12,049 nt of DNA from Prevotella sp. UBA3288 (GCA_002361655.1 DETM01000003.1:31080-43128); one strand, 5' to 3'. Positions 1-6,342 are shown, numbered from the stretch's first letter. Notes: generated from the letters alone by a model not told the origin. Numbers and translations: made by a program.

Positions 1-257
1 CGCTCCACCTCGCCGCCGAAGTCGGAGTGCCCCGGGGTGTCGATGATATTGATTTTCGTGCCTTTCCAGTTGATGGACACGTTTTTCGAGAGAATGGTAA
101 TACCGCGTTCGCGCTCCAGGTCGTTGGCGTCGAGCACCTGATTGCTCAGGTTCTGGCCCTCGCGAAAGAGGTTTCCGGCCAGCATCATCTTGTCCACCAG
201 TGTGGTCTTGCCGTGGTCTACGTGTGCTATAATAGCAATGTTCCTAATATCTTGCAT
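1..257 (-). CDS. typA: TypA/BipA ribosome-associated GTPase, N-terminal part (runs off window)
   Basis: A translational GTPase of the EF-G/LepA class that binds ribosomes and affects 50S assembly and stress growth. Only the first 85 codons plus two bases are present; the gene continues past the left edge. The P-loop reads [10 protein letters not shown] (residues 11-20), the switch I region has RERGITI (49-55) and the G3 motif is DTPGH (73-77). The opening [16 protein letters not shown] is characteristic of TypA rather than LepA or EF-G. The ATG at 255-257 gives the usual short N-terminus before the P-loop. A Bacteroidetes-type promoter lies about 28 bases upstream, so the gene probably starts its own transcript. 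Identification is very secure; completeness cannot be judged here. Confidence 0.96.
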   Translation of the reverse strand, partial: MQDIRNIAIIAHVDHGKTTLVDKMMLAGNLFREGQNLSNQVLDANDLERERGITILSKNVSINWKGTKINIIDTPGHSDFGGEVE

Positions 258-284
258 TTTACTAATACCTTTATTTTTCGGGTG

Positions 285-315
285 CAAAGGTACGAATAAG
301 TGAGAACAATACAAA
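285..315 (-). promoter_or_regulatory. Bacteroidetes-type promoter of typA
   Basis: Read on the minus strand, TTTG (312-315) is followed after 19 bases by TACCTTTG (285-292), matching the Bacteroidetes primary sigma consensus TTTG / TAnnTTTG. The start codon of typA lies 27 bases further on, giving a predicted leader of roughly 20 bases that is A-rich and lacks a Shine-Dalgarno, as is usual in this phylum. Confidence 0.8.
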
Positions 316-343
316 ACAAAAACCGACATTTTTTGTTTTTATT

Positions 344-393
344 CTTGCGTCCCGCTGGTAGCAAGCGACAAAAGTCGAGCGGCCGAACGCAAG
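344..393. other. Nested inverted repeat just after the hypothetical membrane protein gene
   Basis: CTTGCGT (344-350) pairs with ACGCAAG (387-393), CCGCT (352-356) with AGCGG (378-382), and CGAC (366-369) with GTCG (374-377) around an AAAA loop: 16 pairs in three stacked segments with one nine-base bulge. It begins three bases after the stop codon of the minus-strand gene. On that strand the 3' side is A-rich rather than U-rich, so it is not a textbook intrinsic terminator. It may be a 3'-end stabilising structure or a small repeat. Confidence 0.55.
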
Positions 394-396
394 TAC

Positions 397-1458
397 CTAA
401 GACCCATATTCCACCGCCATGCCCTGCCATTTCTCCAGCAGACGGAGCAGAAGCAGGCGGTTGCCAAGATGGGAGATGGACACGCGCAGCCTTTCGCCAT
501 CGGTGGTATGAATGACCAGCACGTAGAATCCGACGCCTATCTCCCTGCTGATATACGACACATCCTCATGCGTCAGTATGCGGTCGCCCACAATGAGTTG
601 ACTGGCATCCAGCGAGATGCTGGGCATGACCCGATATTGACGACTGGCGCGCGGCTGTTTCTGCCCTGTCATGTCAGCAGGCTGACGGAACTCGTAGAAA
701 GTCTGGCGTTCCATCTTCCTCAGATCATCGCCCAGCATGTCCATCAGCCAGTCTGTCCACCGTTCCTCCACCCCACTCCAGAAGTAGAACTGCGGTTCGG
801 GCACGACACCGTTGTCGTAGCGGCGCCAGTGAGTGCCCAGGTCGTAGCCTTCCGAGCGGCACAGTTCGTTAGGATGGCCGAACCTAAGATAGAAGAAGCC
901 GCTCTCAAAGAGCGTCCCGTTGTAGGCCTGTCCGTCTGTGCCTATCCCTTGCCACTCCTCAGTAAGCAGGAAGACATTATAGTCGCGGTAGTGATAGGTC
1001 CAGCGACTGTCCAGCACACGCCGGCGGCCCTTGAAATTCACGATACTGCACCCTAGGTCACCCACAAAATAGTCGGTACCGATAGGGTTCTTCCAAAATC
1101 CGAGGACGGAAAAGAACACAACGAGCGACACCACACTGATGACGCCCCAAAAGGCTAAGGCCGACTTAGCACCGAGATAGGCTATAGGCACGGCGATGCC
1201 CCCCACAACGAGCACAACGATGAGCGTCTTGGTCAGTTTGTTCCATAGCGACGGCGGATTGGCATCCCACCGTAGTGTGTCCACCTTCATGATACGGCCG
1301 ATGTCCTTCGGCATATCGTCGGCAAACAACGACTGGCCTGAGCCCAGTTCCGACATGGCGCGGCGCCGTTGTTCCTCTGCCGGACGGTTCAGTTGGAGGC
1401 GCAGATCCTCCAGTCCACGCAACTTCTCGTCATAACTCTTATTGTCAAACTGTTTCAT
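397..1458 (-). CDS. Hypothetical membrane protein with two adjacent transmembrane helices
   Basis: I do not recognise this 353-residue protein. Residues 1-72 are polar and charged (arginine- and glutamate-rich near 9-35). Two hydrophobic segments follow at about 77-96 and 99-121, separated by only a few residues, forming a hairpin. The remaining 230 residues are soluble and unusually rich in Trp, Tyr and Phe. The final 65 or so residues alternate short hydrophobic strands ending in a leucine-rich helix, which could be a PH-like fold; that is inference only. With a helical hairpin, both soluble parts would lie on the same side, probably the cytoplasm. I chose the ATG at 1456-1458 rather than the one 12 codons upstream, because the promoter -7 box (1482-1489) overlaps the longer version. 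The gene is transcribed divergently from ftsX, and typA follows on the same strand with its own promoter. Confidence 0.75.
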   Translation of the reverse strand: MKQFDNKSYDEKLRGLEDLRLQLNRPAEEQRRRAMSELGSGQSLFADDMPKDIGRIMKVDTLRWDANPPSLWNKLTKTLIVVLVVGGIAVPIAYLGAKSALAFWGVISVVSLVVFFSVLGFWKNPIGTDYFVGDLGCSIVNFKGRRRVLDSRWTYHYRDYNVFLLTEEWQGIGTDGQAYNGTLFESGFFYLRFGHPNELCRSEGYDLGTHWRRYDNGVVPEPQFYFWSGVEERWTDWLMDMLGDDLRKMERQTFYEFRQPADMTGQKQPRASRQYRVMPSISLDASQLIVGDRILTHEDVSYISREIGVGFYVLVIHTTDGERLRVSISHLGNRLLLLRLLEKWQGMAVEYGS

Positions 1459-1481
1459 ACGCCATCGTTCTTTTCCTTTTG

Positions 1482-1512
1482 CAAAGATAATCATTTTACC
1501 CCCAAAAACAAA
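1482..1512 (-). promoter_or_regulatory. Bacteroidetes-type promoter of the hypothetical membrane protein gene
   Basis: On the minus strand TTTG (1509-1512), 19 bases, then TATCTTTG (1482-1489). The predicted start of transcription falls near 1475, about 17 bases before the ATG at 1458. This excludes the longer possible start at 1494, whose codon would lie upstream of the transcript. Confidence 0.75.
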
Positions 1513-1527
1513 AAAAATCTTTTTTTA

Positions 1528-1559
1528 TTTGTTTCTTTGCGCGCTTATTTGTACCTTTG
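1528..1559 (+). promoter_or_regulatory. Bacteroidetes-type promoter of the ftsX cluster
   Basis: TTTG (1528-1531), 20 bases, then TACCTTTG (1552-1559). It lies 34 bases before the ftsX ATG and back to back with the minus-strand promoter; the two -33 boxes are 15 bases apart across an A-tract followed by a T-tract (1510-1526). No other comparable promoter was found before folK, so it may serve the whole plus-strand cluster. Confidence 0.75.
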
Positions 1560-1592
1560 TGCCGATTTTGGCCTCATGGGCCCTATTTGCAA

Positions 1593-2471
1593 ATGGGAAA
1601 AGGAAAAAGTTTTGAACCTCATCGTCGGAGTCTGCAACTGGTAACGCTTTGCATCAGTACGACGATGGTGCTGGTATTGTTAGGCATGGTAGTCCTGTCT
1701 GTGCTGACGGCACGCAACCTTCAGCAAAGCCTCAAGGAGAACGTGGAGATTAGCGTCATTCTCGGCGACACCGTCAGCGTGGAGGAAGGCAAAGACCTGG
1801 GACGATATCTGGAAACAGAACTCTATGCTCGAGAAGTGGTCTATATCAGTCGCGAAGACGCCTTGGAGATGGCCAAGGAGGAGATGGGCATCGACCCCAG
1901 GGAGTTTGCTGGCGGCAACCCCTTCTCAGCGGAACTGACTGTCAAGATGGAGGCCGAATATGCCAATTCCGATTCGCTGGAGACGATTGTCGCCAGCCTG
2001 AAGGATAACGAGAAAGTGGTCGACGTGGCTTATACCAAAGATGAGATAGAGAGCATGAACCGCATCATCGAGCCGATGAATATCGCTCTTCTGGTGCTGG
2101 CAGGACTCTTGATATTCATCTGCTACACGCTTATCAGCAATTCCATACAACTGAGCATCTATTCACGACGGTTCTCCATACACACCATGAAACTGGTCGG
2201 TGCATCATGGGGATTCATTCGTCGGCCGTTCCTTAATCAGGCCATCGCCGTCGGTCTGATATCCGCCGTCCTGACCTGTCTGATTCTGGGTGGCATCGGC
2301 TATGCTGCATGGCCGTATCTGCCCTATATAGATGCGGTCGTCACTTGGCGTGAACTGTCGATTACGGCAGCCTGCGTGTTTGTCTTCGGTTTTGTTATCA
2401 TGGTGTTCTGCACCTTGATTTCCGTGAACAAATACCTGAGGATGAAGGCAAGCGAGTTGTATAATATTTGA
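1593..2471 (+). CDS. ftsX: Cell division protein FtsX
   Basis: The membrane partner of the FtsE ATPase; FtsEX transmits a cytoplasmic signal across the inner membrane to activate cell-wall hydrolases at the septum. The 292-residue protein has the expected layout: a cytoplasmic start, TM1 at about 17-40, a large extracytoplasmic domain (41-160), then TM2 (162-184), TM3 (216-238) and TM4 (256-278). The family motif KLVGAS at 200-205, followed by FI.RPF, lies between TM2 and TM3. I chose the ATG at 1593 over the TTG at 1557 because the latter overlaps the promoter box. No ftsE is adjacent here; in this phylum it is often unlinked. It is the first gene of the cluster, and a heptamer repeat separates it from the next. 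Confidence 0.93.
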   Translation: MGKGKSFEPHRRSLQLVTLCISTTMVLVLLGMVVLSVLTARNLQQSLKENVEISVILGDTVSVEEGKDLGRYLETELYAREVVYISREDALEMAKEEMGIDPREFAGGNPFSAELTVKMEAEYANSDSLETIVASLKDNEKVVDVAYTKDEIESMNRIIEPMNIALLVLAGLLIFICYTLISNSIQLSIYSRRFSIHTMKLVGASWGFIRRPFLNQAIAVGLISAVLTCLILGGIGYAAWPYLPYIDAVVTWRELSITAACVFVFGFVIMVFCTLISVNKYLRMKASELYNI

Positions 2472-2472
2472 G

Positions 2473-2500
2473 AATTGAAAATTGAAAATTGAGAATTGAA
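2473..2500 (+). repeat. Heptamer tandem repeat between ftsX and DUF3098
   Basis: Four units with a 7-base period: AATTGAA, AATTGAA, AATTGAG, AATTGAA. The array starts two bases after the ftsX stop and ends five bases before the next ATG, so it makes up nearly the whole intercistronic spacer. It shares its unit type with the array inside folK. Confidence 0.85.
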
Positions 2501-2505
2501 CATAT

Positions 2506-2727
2506 ATGGACAAGAGAAATCTGGCCTTTGGCCGAACGAACTTCATTTTACTGGCAGTGGGAATGGCCATCGTCATCATCGGTTTTATACTCATGAGCGG
2601 CGGCGGCTCGACTGAACAGGCCTACGACCCTGAGATTTTCAGTGCACGCCGCATCAAGGTGGCTCCCTTGGTGTGTCTCTTCGGTTTTGTATCCATCATC
2701 TATGCTATCGTGTACAAAAGCAAGTAA
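2506..2727 (+). CDS. DUF3098 family small membrane protein
   Basis: A 73-residue protein of unknown function that I recognise as DUF3098, a family found in Bacteroidetes. Two transmembrane helices are visible (about 12-30 and 53-70), joined by a short loop with the family-like pattern YDPEIFSARRIKVAP (40-54). The loop and short ends leave little room for catalysis, so a role as a membrane adaptor or complex subunit is more likely (inference). It sits between ftsX and uppP, three bases before uppP, suggesting translational coupling and an envelope-related job. An alternative name would be hypothetical two-TM protein. Confidence 0.83.
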   Translation: MDKRNLAFGRTNFILLAVGMAIVIIGFILMSGGGSTEQAYDPEIFSARRIKVAPLVCLFGFVSIIYAIVYKSK

Positions 2728-2730
2728 GCG

Positions 2731-3606
2731 ATGGATTGGATAGAGACCATTATCATTGCCGTCGTTGAGGGACTCACTGAGTTTCTGCCGGTGTCGTCGA
2801 CAGGACACATGATCATCACGCAGCACTTGTTGGGACTGGACCCTGCATCGCTGAATGAAAGCGACAAGGCGTTTGTTCATGCCTTTACGTTTATCATCCA
2901 GTTTGGTGCCATCCTTTCGGTGGTATGCCTGTATTGGAAACGCTTCTTCTGCTTTGACCATACGCCGGCACCGGAGGGCAGTTCGACTCTGCAGCAACTG
3001 AAGCACAAGTACTACTTCTACTGGTTGCTCATCGTCGGTGTGTTGCCGGCCGTCGTCATCGGGCTGGCCGCCAAGAAGTCGGGACTGCTCGACTGGCTGC
3101 TCGACAGTGTAGCGGTGGTGGCCATCATGCTGGTGGTGGGCGGTGTCTTTATGCTGTTCTGCGATAAACTGTTCAACAAGGGCACCGACGACAGCCAACT
3201 GAACGAGAAGCGGGCTTTCAACATCGGTCTGTATCAGTGTATCTCGGTCATACCCGGCGTCTCCCGCTCTATGGCAACGATTGTGGGCGGCATGACACAA
3301 GGACTGACCCGCCAGCGTGCTGCCGAATTCTCGTTCTTCCTGGCCGTGCCGACCATGGCTGGAGCCACGCTGCTCGACTTGCTCGACCTGTTGAAGGAAG
3401 ATGCTGCATGGGCCACCCCCCACAACATCGCCATGCTCATCCTTGGCTGTGTGGTGGCTTTTGTCGTAGCGCTGCTGGCCATGAAATGGTTTGTGGCCTT
3501 CCTGACCAAATATGGTTTCAAGGCTTTCGGCATCTATCGCATCATCGTTGGCGGTATCATCATCCTCCTATTGCTGACCGGCCATTCGCTGGCCATGGTC
3601 GACTAA
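2731..3606 (+). CDS. uppP: Undecaprenyl-diphosphate phosphatase UppP (BacA)
   Basis: An integral membrane enzyme that dephosphorylates undecaprenyl diphosphate to the monophosphate carrier used for peptidoglycan and surface glycans; its activity also confers bacitracin tolerance. The 291 residues include the first signature EGLTEFLPVSSTGH (13-26), with the metal-binding glutamates E13 and E17 and the serines S22/S23, and the second signature PGVSRS (175-180) with the catalytic-site arginine R179. Several further hydrophobic segments fill the protein, as expected for the fold. Length is normal for the family. The start lies three bases after the DUF3098 stop; truB follows after 42 bases in which I see no terminator. 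Confidence 0.95.
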   Translation: MDWIETIIIAVVEGLTEFLPVSSTGHMIITQHLLGLDPASLNESDKAFVHAFTFIIQFGAILSVVCLYWKRFFCFDHTPAPEGSSTLQQLKHKYYFYWLLIVGVLPAVVIGLAAKKSGLLDWLLDSVAVVAIMLVVGGVFMLFCDKLFNKGTDDSQLNEKRAFNIGLYQCISVIPGVSRSMATIVGGMTQGLTRQRAAEFSFFLAVPTMAGATLLDLLDLLKEDAAWATPHNIAMLILGCVVAFVVALLAMKWFVAFLTKYGFKAFGIYRIIVGGIIILLLLTGHSLAMVD

Positions 3607-3648
3607 GCGTACAATCGTCACAAACCACTCGTCCACCAGTCAAGAACA

Positions 3649-4362
3649 ATGAACTTCCAAGAAGGAGAATTTATCTATATCAACAAGCCCTATCGGATGT
3701 CGTCGTTCGGTGCGTTGGCCTTTGTCCGCACCAGACTGTCGAAGGCACTGCATGTAAAACGACTGAAGACGGGTCATGCCGGCACACTCGACCCGCTGGC
3801 TACCGGTGTGCTGATACTCTGCACCGGCAAGGCAACCAAACGTATCGAGTCACTGCAATACGCCTCGAAGGAATATACCGCCACACTACAACTGGGCGCC
3901 ACCACGCCCAGTTACGACCGTGAGCATACGGTCAATATGACATACCCTACCCGCCACATCACCCGGGAGAAAATCTGCCAAGTACTCACCCGGTTTGTGG
4001 GTGAGATTCAGCAGACGCCTCCGGAATACTCTGCATGCAGCATCGGGGGGGACCGTGCCTATAAACTAGCCCGCCGTGGTGAGAAAGTGGAGTTGAAGCC
4101 CAAGACCCTGCGTATCGACGAGATGGAACTGACCGCTTTCGACCCCGCGACGATGCAGATGAGCATCCGTGTGGTTTGCGGCAAGGGAACTTATATCCGT
4201 GCTCTGGCCCGTGACATCGGTGAAGCCCTGGGTAGCGGTGCCTTTCTCACCGCCCTCTGCCGTACTCGCCTCGGTGATGTACGCATCGAAGACTGTCTGA
4301 CGCTCGATGCCTTTCCCGCATGGCTGGAGAGACAAGAAACAGAAAAGAAAACAGAAAAGTAA
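3649..4362 (+). CDS. truB: tRNA pseudouridine(55) synthase TruB
   Basis: It isomerises U55 in the T-loop of elongator tRNAs to pseudouridine. The motif KTGHAGTLDPLATGVL (40-55) contains the catalytic aspartate D48. Further family blocks are seen at YTATLQLG and GTYIRALARDIG. At 237 residues it ends shortly after the catalytic domain and lacks the C-terminal PUA-type extension of the E. coli enzyme (about 314 residues), which is usual for Bacteroidetes. The tail RQETEKKTEK is highly charged and comes from a 12-base direct repeat (4337-4359). Six bases separate it from queA, so the two tRNA-modification genes are probably translated from one message. Confidence 0.96.
   Translation: MNFQEGEFIYINKPYRMSSFGALAFVRTRLSKALHVKRLKTGHAGTLDPLATGVLILCTGKATKRIESLQYASKEYTATLQLGATTPSYDREHTVNMTYPTRHITREKICQVLTRFVGEIQQTPPEYSACSIGGDRAYKLARRGEKVELKPKTLRIDEMELTAFDPATMQMSIRVVCGKGTYIRALARDIGEALGSGAFLTALCRTRLGDVRIEDCLTLDAFPAWLERQETEKKTEK
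4337..4359 (+). repeat. 12-base direct repeat at the 3' end of truB
   Basis: AAACAGAAAAG occurs at 4337-4347 and again at 4349-4359, a 12-base period that encodes the in-frame tail ETEK-KTEK. Being a multiple of three, copy change here would lengthen or shorten the tail without a frameshift. Confidence 0.7.
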
Positions 4363-4368
4363 TAATAG

Positions 4369-5511
4369 ATGAAACTATCACAATTCAAATTCAAACTGCC
4401 AGAAGAATTGGTGGCACTCTATCCTGCCCACCGCGCCTTCAAGAATGAAGACGGTACTGTGGAGCGTGTCTATAACCGTGATCAGTGTCGGATGATGGTC
4501 GTACACCGCAAAAGCGGGAAAATAGACATCTTCAAGAAAGATGAAAACGGCAACGATACCGAAGAGCCCATCGTATTCCGCAATATAGTAGACTACTTCG
4601 ACGAGGGCGACACGTTCGTCTTCAACGACACAAAGGTGTTCCCCGCCCGTCTCTACGGTACCAAGGAGAAGACCGATGCCAAGATTGAGGTGTTTCTGCT
4701 GCGCGAATTGAACGAAGAACTGCGTCTGTGGGACGTGCTGGTGGAACCGGCACGCAAGATACGCATCGGCAACAAACTGTTCTTCGATGGTGATGGCCCG
4801 ATGGTGGCCGAAGTCATCGACAACACGACATCTCGTGGCCGTACGCTGCGCTTCCTCTACGACTGTCCGCACGACGAGTTTAAGAGGGAACTGTTCTCCC
4901 TCGGTTCAGCACCATTGCCCCACTATATTGTCGACCACCGACCGGTGGAACCTGACGATACCGAGCAGTTTCAGACTATCTACGCCAAGAACGAGGGTGC
5001 CGTCACTGCGCCGGCCACGGGTCTGCACTTCAGTCGCGAACTGATGAAGATTATGGAGATACGCGGCATAAACTTCGCTTACATCACCGTGCATTGTAGC
5101 CTAGGTTCGTTCGACCCCATCGAGGTGGAAGACCTTACAAAGCACAAGATGAACTCGGAGCAGATGATTGTCAGGGCAGAGGCGTGCCGGACAGTCAACA
5201 GTGCCAAGGCAGAAGGGCATCACATCTGTGCCATCGGCATCAGTACGATGCGTGCCACAGAAACGGCCGTCGGTACTGACGGCATGCTGAAGGAATACCA
5301 AGGCTGGACCAATAAGTTTATCTTCCCGCCATACGACTTCGGTCTGGCCGACACCCTTGTCACCAATTTCTATCATCCTGAATCGACCATGATGATGGCT
5401 ACAGCGGCCTTTGGCGGTTATGACCTGATCACCGAAGCCTACAGTCTGGCCTTACAGCACGAATTCAAGTTCGGCTGCTATGGTGACGCTATGCTTATAC
5501 TGAACGACTAA
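4369..5511 (+). CDS. queA: S-adenosylmethionine:tRNA ribosyltransferase-isomerase QueA
   Basis: It transfers and rearranges the ribosyl group of SAM onto preQ1 at tRNA position 34 to make epoxyqueuosine. Family blocks include FNDTKVFPARL, KIEVFLLREL, LVEPARKIRIGN, TIYAKNEGAVTAPATGLHFS, VEDLTKHKMNSEQ and the C-terminal WTNKFIFPPYDFG, ending with YGDAML. At 380 residues it is longer than the E. coli protein (about 356). The extra length sits in two acidic loops near the N-terminus, around residues 23-35 (FKNEDGTVERVYN) and 55-66 (FKKDENGNDTEE); similar loops are what I recall in Prevotella QueA. The gene ends directly at a heptamer repeat array that leads into folK. Confidence 0.95.
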   Translation: MKLSQFKFKLPEELVALYPAHRAFKNEDGTVERVYNRDQCRMMVVHRKSGKIDIFKKDENGNDTEEPIVFRNIVDYFDEGDTFVFNDTKVFPARLYGTKEKTDAKIEVFLLRELNEELRLWDVLVEPARKIRIGNKLFFDGDGPMVAEVIDNTTSRGRTLRFLYDCPHDEFKRELFSLGSAPLPHYIVDHRPVEPDDTEQFQTIYAKNEGAVTAPATGLHFSRELMKIMEIRGINFAYITVHCSLGSFDPIEVEDLTKHKMNSEQMIVRAEACRTVNSAKAEGHHICAIGISTMRATETAVGTDGMLKEYQGWTNKFIFPPYDFGLADTLVTNFYHPESTMMMATAAFGGYDLITEAYSLALQHEFKFGCYGDAMLILND

Positions 5512-5567
5512 GGTCGAAGGTCGAAGGTCGAAGGTCGAAGGTCGAAGGACGAAGGTCGATGGACGAT
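5512..5567 (+). repeat. Heptamer tandem repeat filling the queA-folK spacer
   Basis: Eight consecutive 7-base units: five GGTCGAA, then GGACGAA, GGTCGAT and GGACGAT. The first unit begins at the base after the queA stop codon. The last two bases of the final unit are the first two of the folK ATG (5566-5568). The last three units are degenerate, the first five identical. A second ATG at 5559, made by the preceding unit, is out of frame with folK. Confidence 0.93.
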
Positions 5568-6072
5568 GTTAAATGTTCAACATACCATATATCTCGGACT
5601 CGGTTCTAATTTAGGCCGGAAAGAAGAGAATATCCGCAAGGCCATCGCCTTGATTGGTGAGCAGATCGGTGCTGTGGTGCGCCAGTCTGCTCTCTATTAT
5701 TCAGAACCGTGGGGGTTCGAATCCGACAGCCCGTTTGTCAATGCCGTCATCTGTGTCAGCACACGGCTGTCGCCTATGCGGCTCCTGCGTGCCACTCAGC
5801 GCATTGAACGACAACTGGGCAAGACCCACGAACATGCCACAGAGCGGAATACGCCGCTTTCAATTCTCAATCCTCAATCCTCAATCCCCAATCCTCAATC
5901 CTCAATCTACCACGACCGTCCCATCGATATCGATATCCTGCTCTACGACGACCGCAAGATAGACCTGCCAGAACTGAAAATCCCTCACCCGCTGATGCAG
6001 GAGAGGGACTTTGTGATGGTTCCGCTTCGTGAAATTCTGTTTACTTACGCAGACCCAGAGCCTTCACGATAG
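5566..6072 (+). CDS. folK: 2-amino-4-hydroxy-6-hydroxymethyldihydropteridine pyrophosphokinase with repeat-encoded loop insertion
   Basis: HPPK transfers pyrophosphate from ATP to hydroxymethyl-dihydropterin in folate synthesis. Visible features are YLGLGSNLG (9-17) at the N-terminus, YYSEPWGF (45-52), FVNAV (57-61) and the signature HDRPIDIDILLYDD (116-129), in which D121 and D123 should bind the two magnesium ions. Residues 99-114 (SILNPQSSIPNPQSSI) are encoded by a heptamer repeat array. By comparison with E. coli HPPK, this stretch lies in catalytic loop 3, just before the metal-binding strand. At 168 residues it is slightly long for the family. The frame is intact, so the enzyme is probably made, although the loop may alter activity. 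The C-terminus (residues 159-168) overlaps the end of rpsO on the other strand. Confidence 0.92.
   Translation: MLNVQHTIYLGLGSNLGRKEENIRKAIALIGEQIGAVVRQSALYYSEPWGFESDSPFVNAVICVSTRLSPMRLLRATQRIERQLGKTHEHATERNTPLSILNPQSSIPNPQSSIYHDRPIDIDILLYDDRKIDLPELKIPHPLMQERDFVMVPLREILFTYADPEPSR
5859..5907 (-). repeat. Heptamer tandem repeat inside the folK coding region
   Basis: Seven units of 7 bases. Read on the minus strand they are GATTGAG, GATTGAG, GATTGGG, three more GATTGAG, and AATTGAA. Because 7 is not a multiple of 3, the array cycles through all three frames and encodes a 7-residue repeat (SILNPQS, SIPNPQS) in folK. The unit matches the AATTGAR array at 2473-2500 except at one base. Confidence 0.93.
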
Positions 6073-6310
6073 CACGATAACGATTGATATCGTTCACATA
6101 GAGATATTTCAGCAACTTACGACGACGGCCTACCATCATGGTCAGCGAACGGGCTGTACTGAAGTCCTTGTGATTATTCTTCAGGTGCTCCGTCAGGTGC
6201 TTAATACGATAGGTGAACAGTGCAATCTGGCTCTCGGCACTACCCGTGTCGGTAGCCGACTTGCCATACTGGCTGAAAATCTCTTGCTTCTTTGCTTGAT
6301 CGAGATACAT
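6041..6310 (-). CDS. rpsO: 30S ribosomal protein S15
   Basis: S15 is a primary 16S rRNA-binding protein that organises the central domain (helices 20-22) and takes part in bridge B4. The protein is 89 residues, the same length as in E. coli. Recognisable blocks are TGSAESQIALFTYRI (22-36), LTEHLKNNHKDFSTARSL (39-56) and GRRRKLLKYL (61-70), which hold the rRNA-binding residues. The ATG at 6308-6310 gives the standard N-terminus for Bacteroidetes. A promoter at 6421-6452 predicts a leader of about 100 bases, long for this phylum and compatible with autoregulation by S15. Its last 32 bases overlap the folK 3' end on the opposite strand. Confidence 0.98.
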   Translation of the reverse strand: MYLDQAKKQEIFSQYGKSATDTGSAESQIALFTYRIKHLTEHLKNNHKDFSTARSLTMMVGRRRKLLKYLYVNDINRYRAIVKALGLRK

Positions 6311-6342
6311 AATGTAAGATGATTAATTTAGTTGTTGCCTAT

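Noticed and set aside
344..393. Intrinsic terminator for the membrane protein gene.
   Set aside because: The hairpin is good, but the transcript continues with A-rich rather than U-rich sequence on the relevant strand.
469..1056. A 195-codon open frame on the plus strand inside the membrane protein gene.
   Set aside because: It is the antisense shadow of a longer minus-strand gene that has a consensus promoter; the translated product has no recognisable motif and no promoter.
1459..1494. A longer start for the membrane protein, 12 codons upstream.
   Set aside because: The -7 promoter box at 1482-1489 lies inside this extension, so the longer start would be upstream of transcription.
2548..3423. 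A 291-codon minus-strand frame opposite DUF3098 and uppP.
   Set aside because: Low-complexity Gln/His-rich product opposite an unmistakable UppP; a codon-usage shadow.
5512..5907. CRISPR array.
   Set aside because: The repeats are contiguous 7-base units without spacers, and no cas genes are present.
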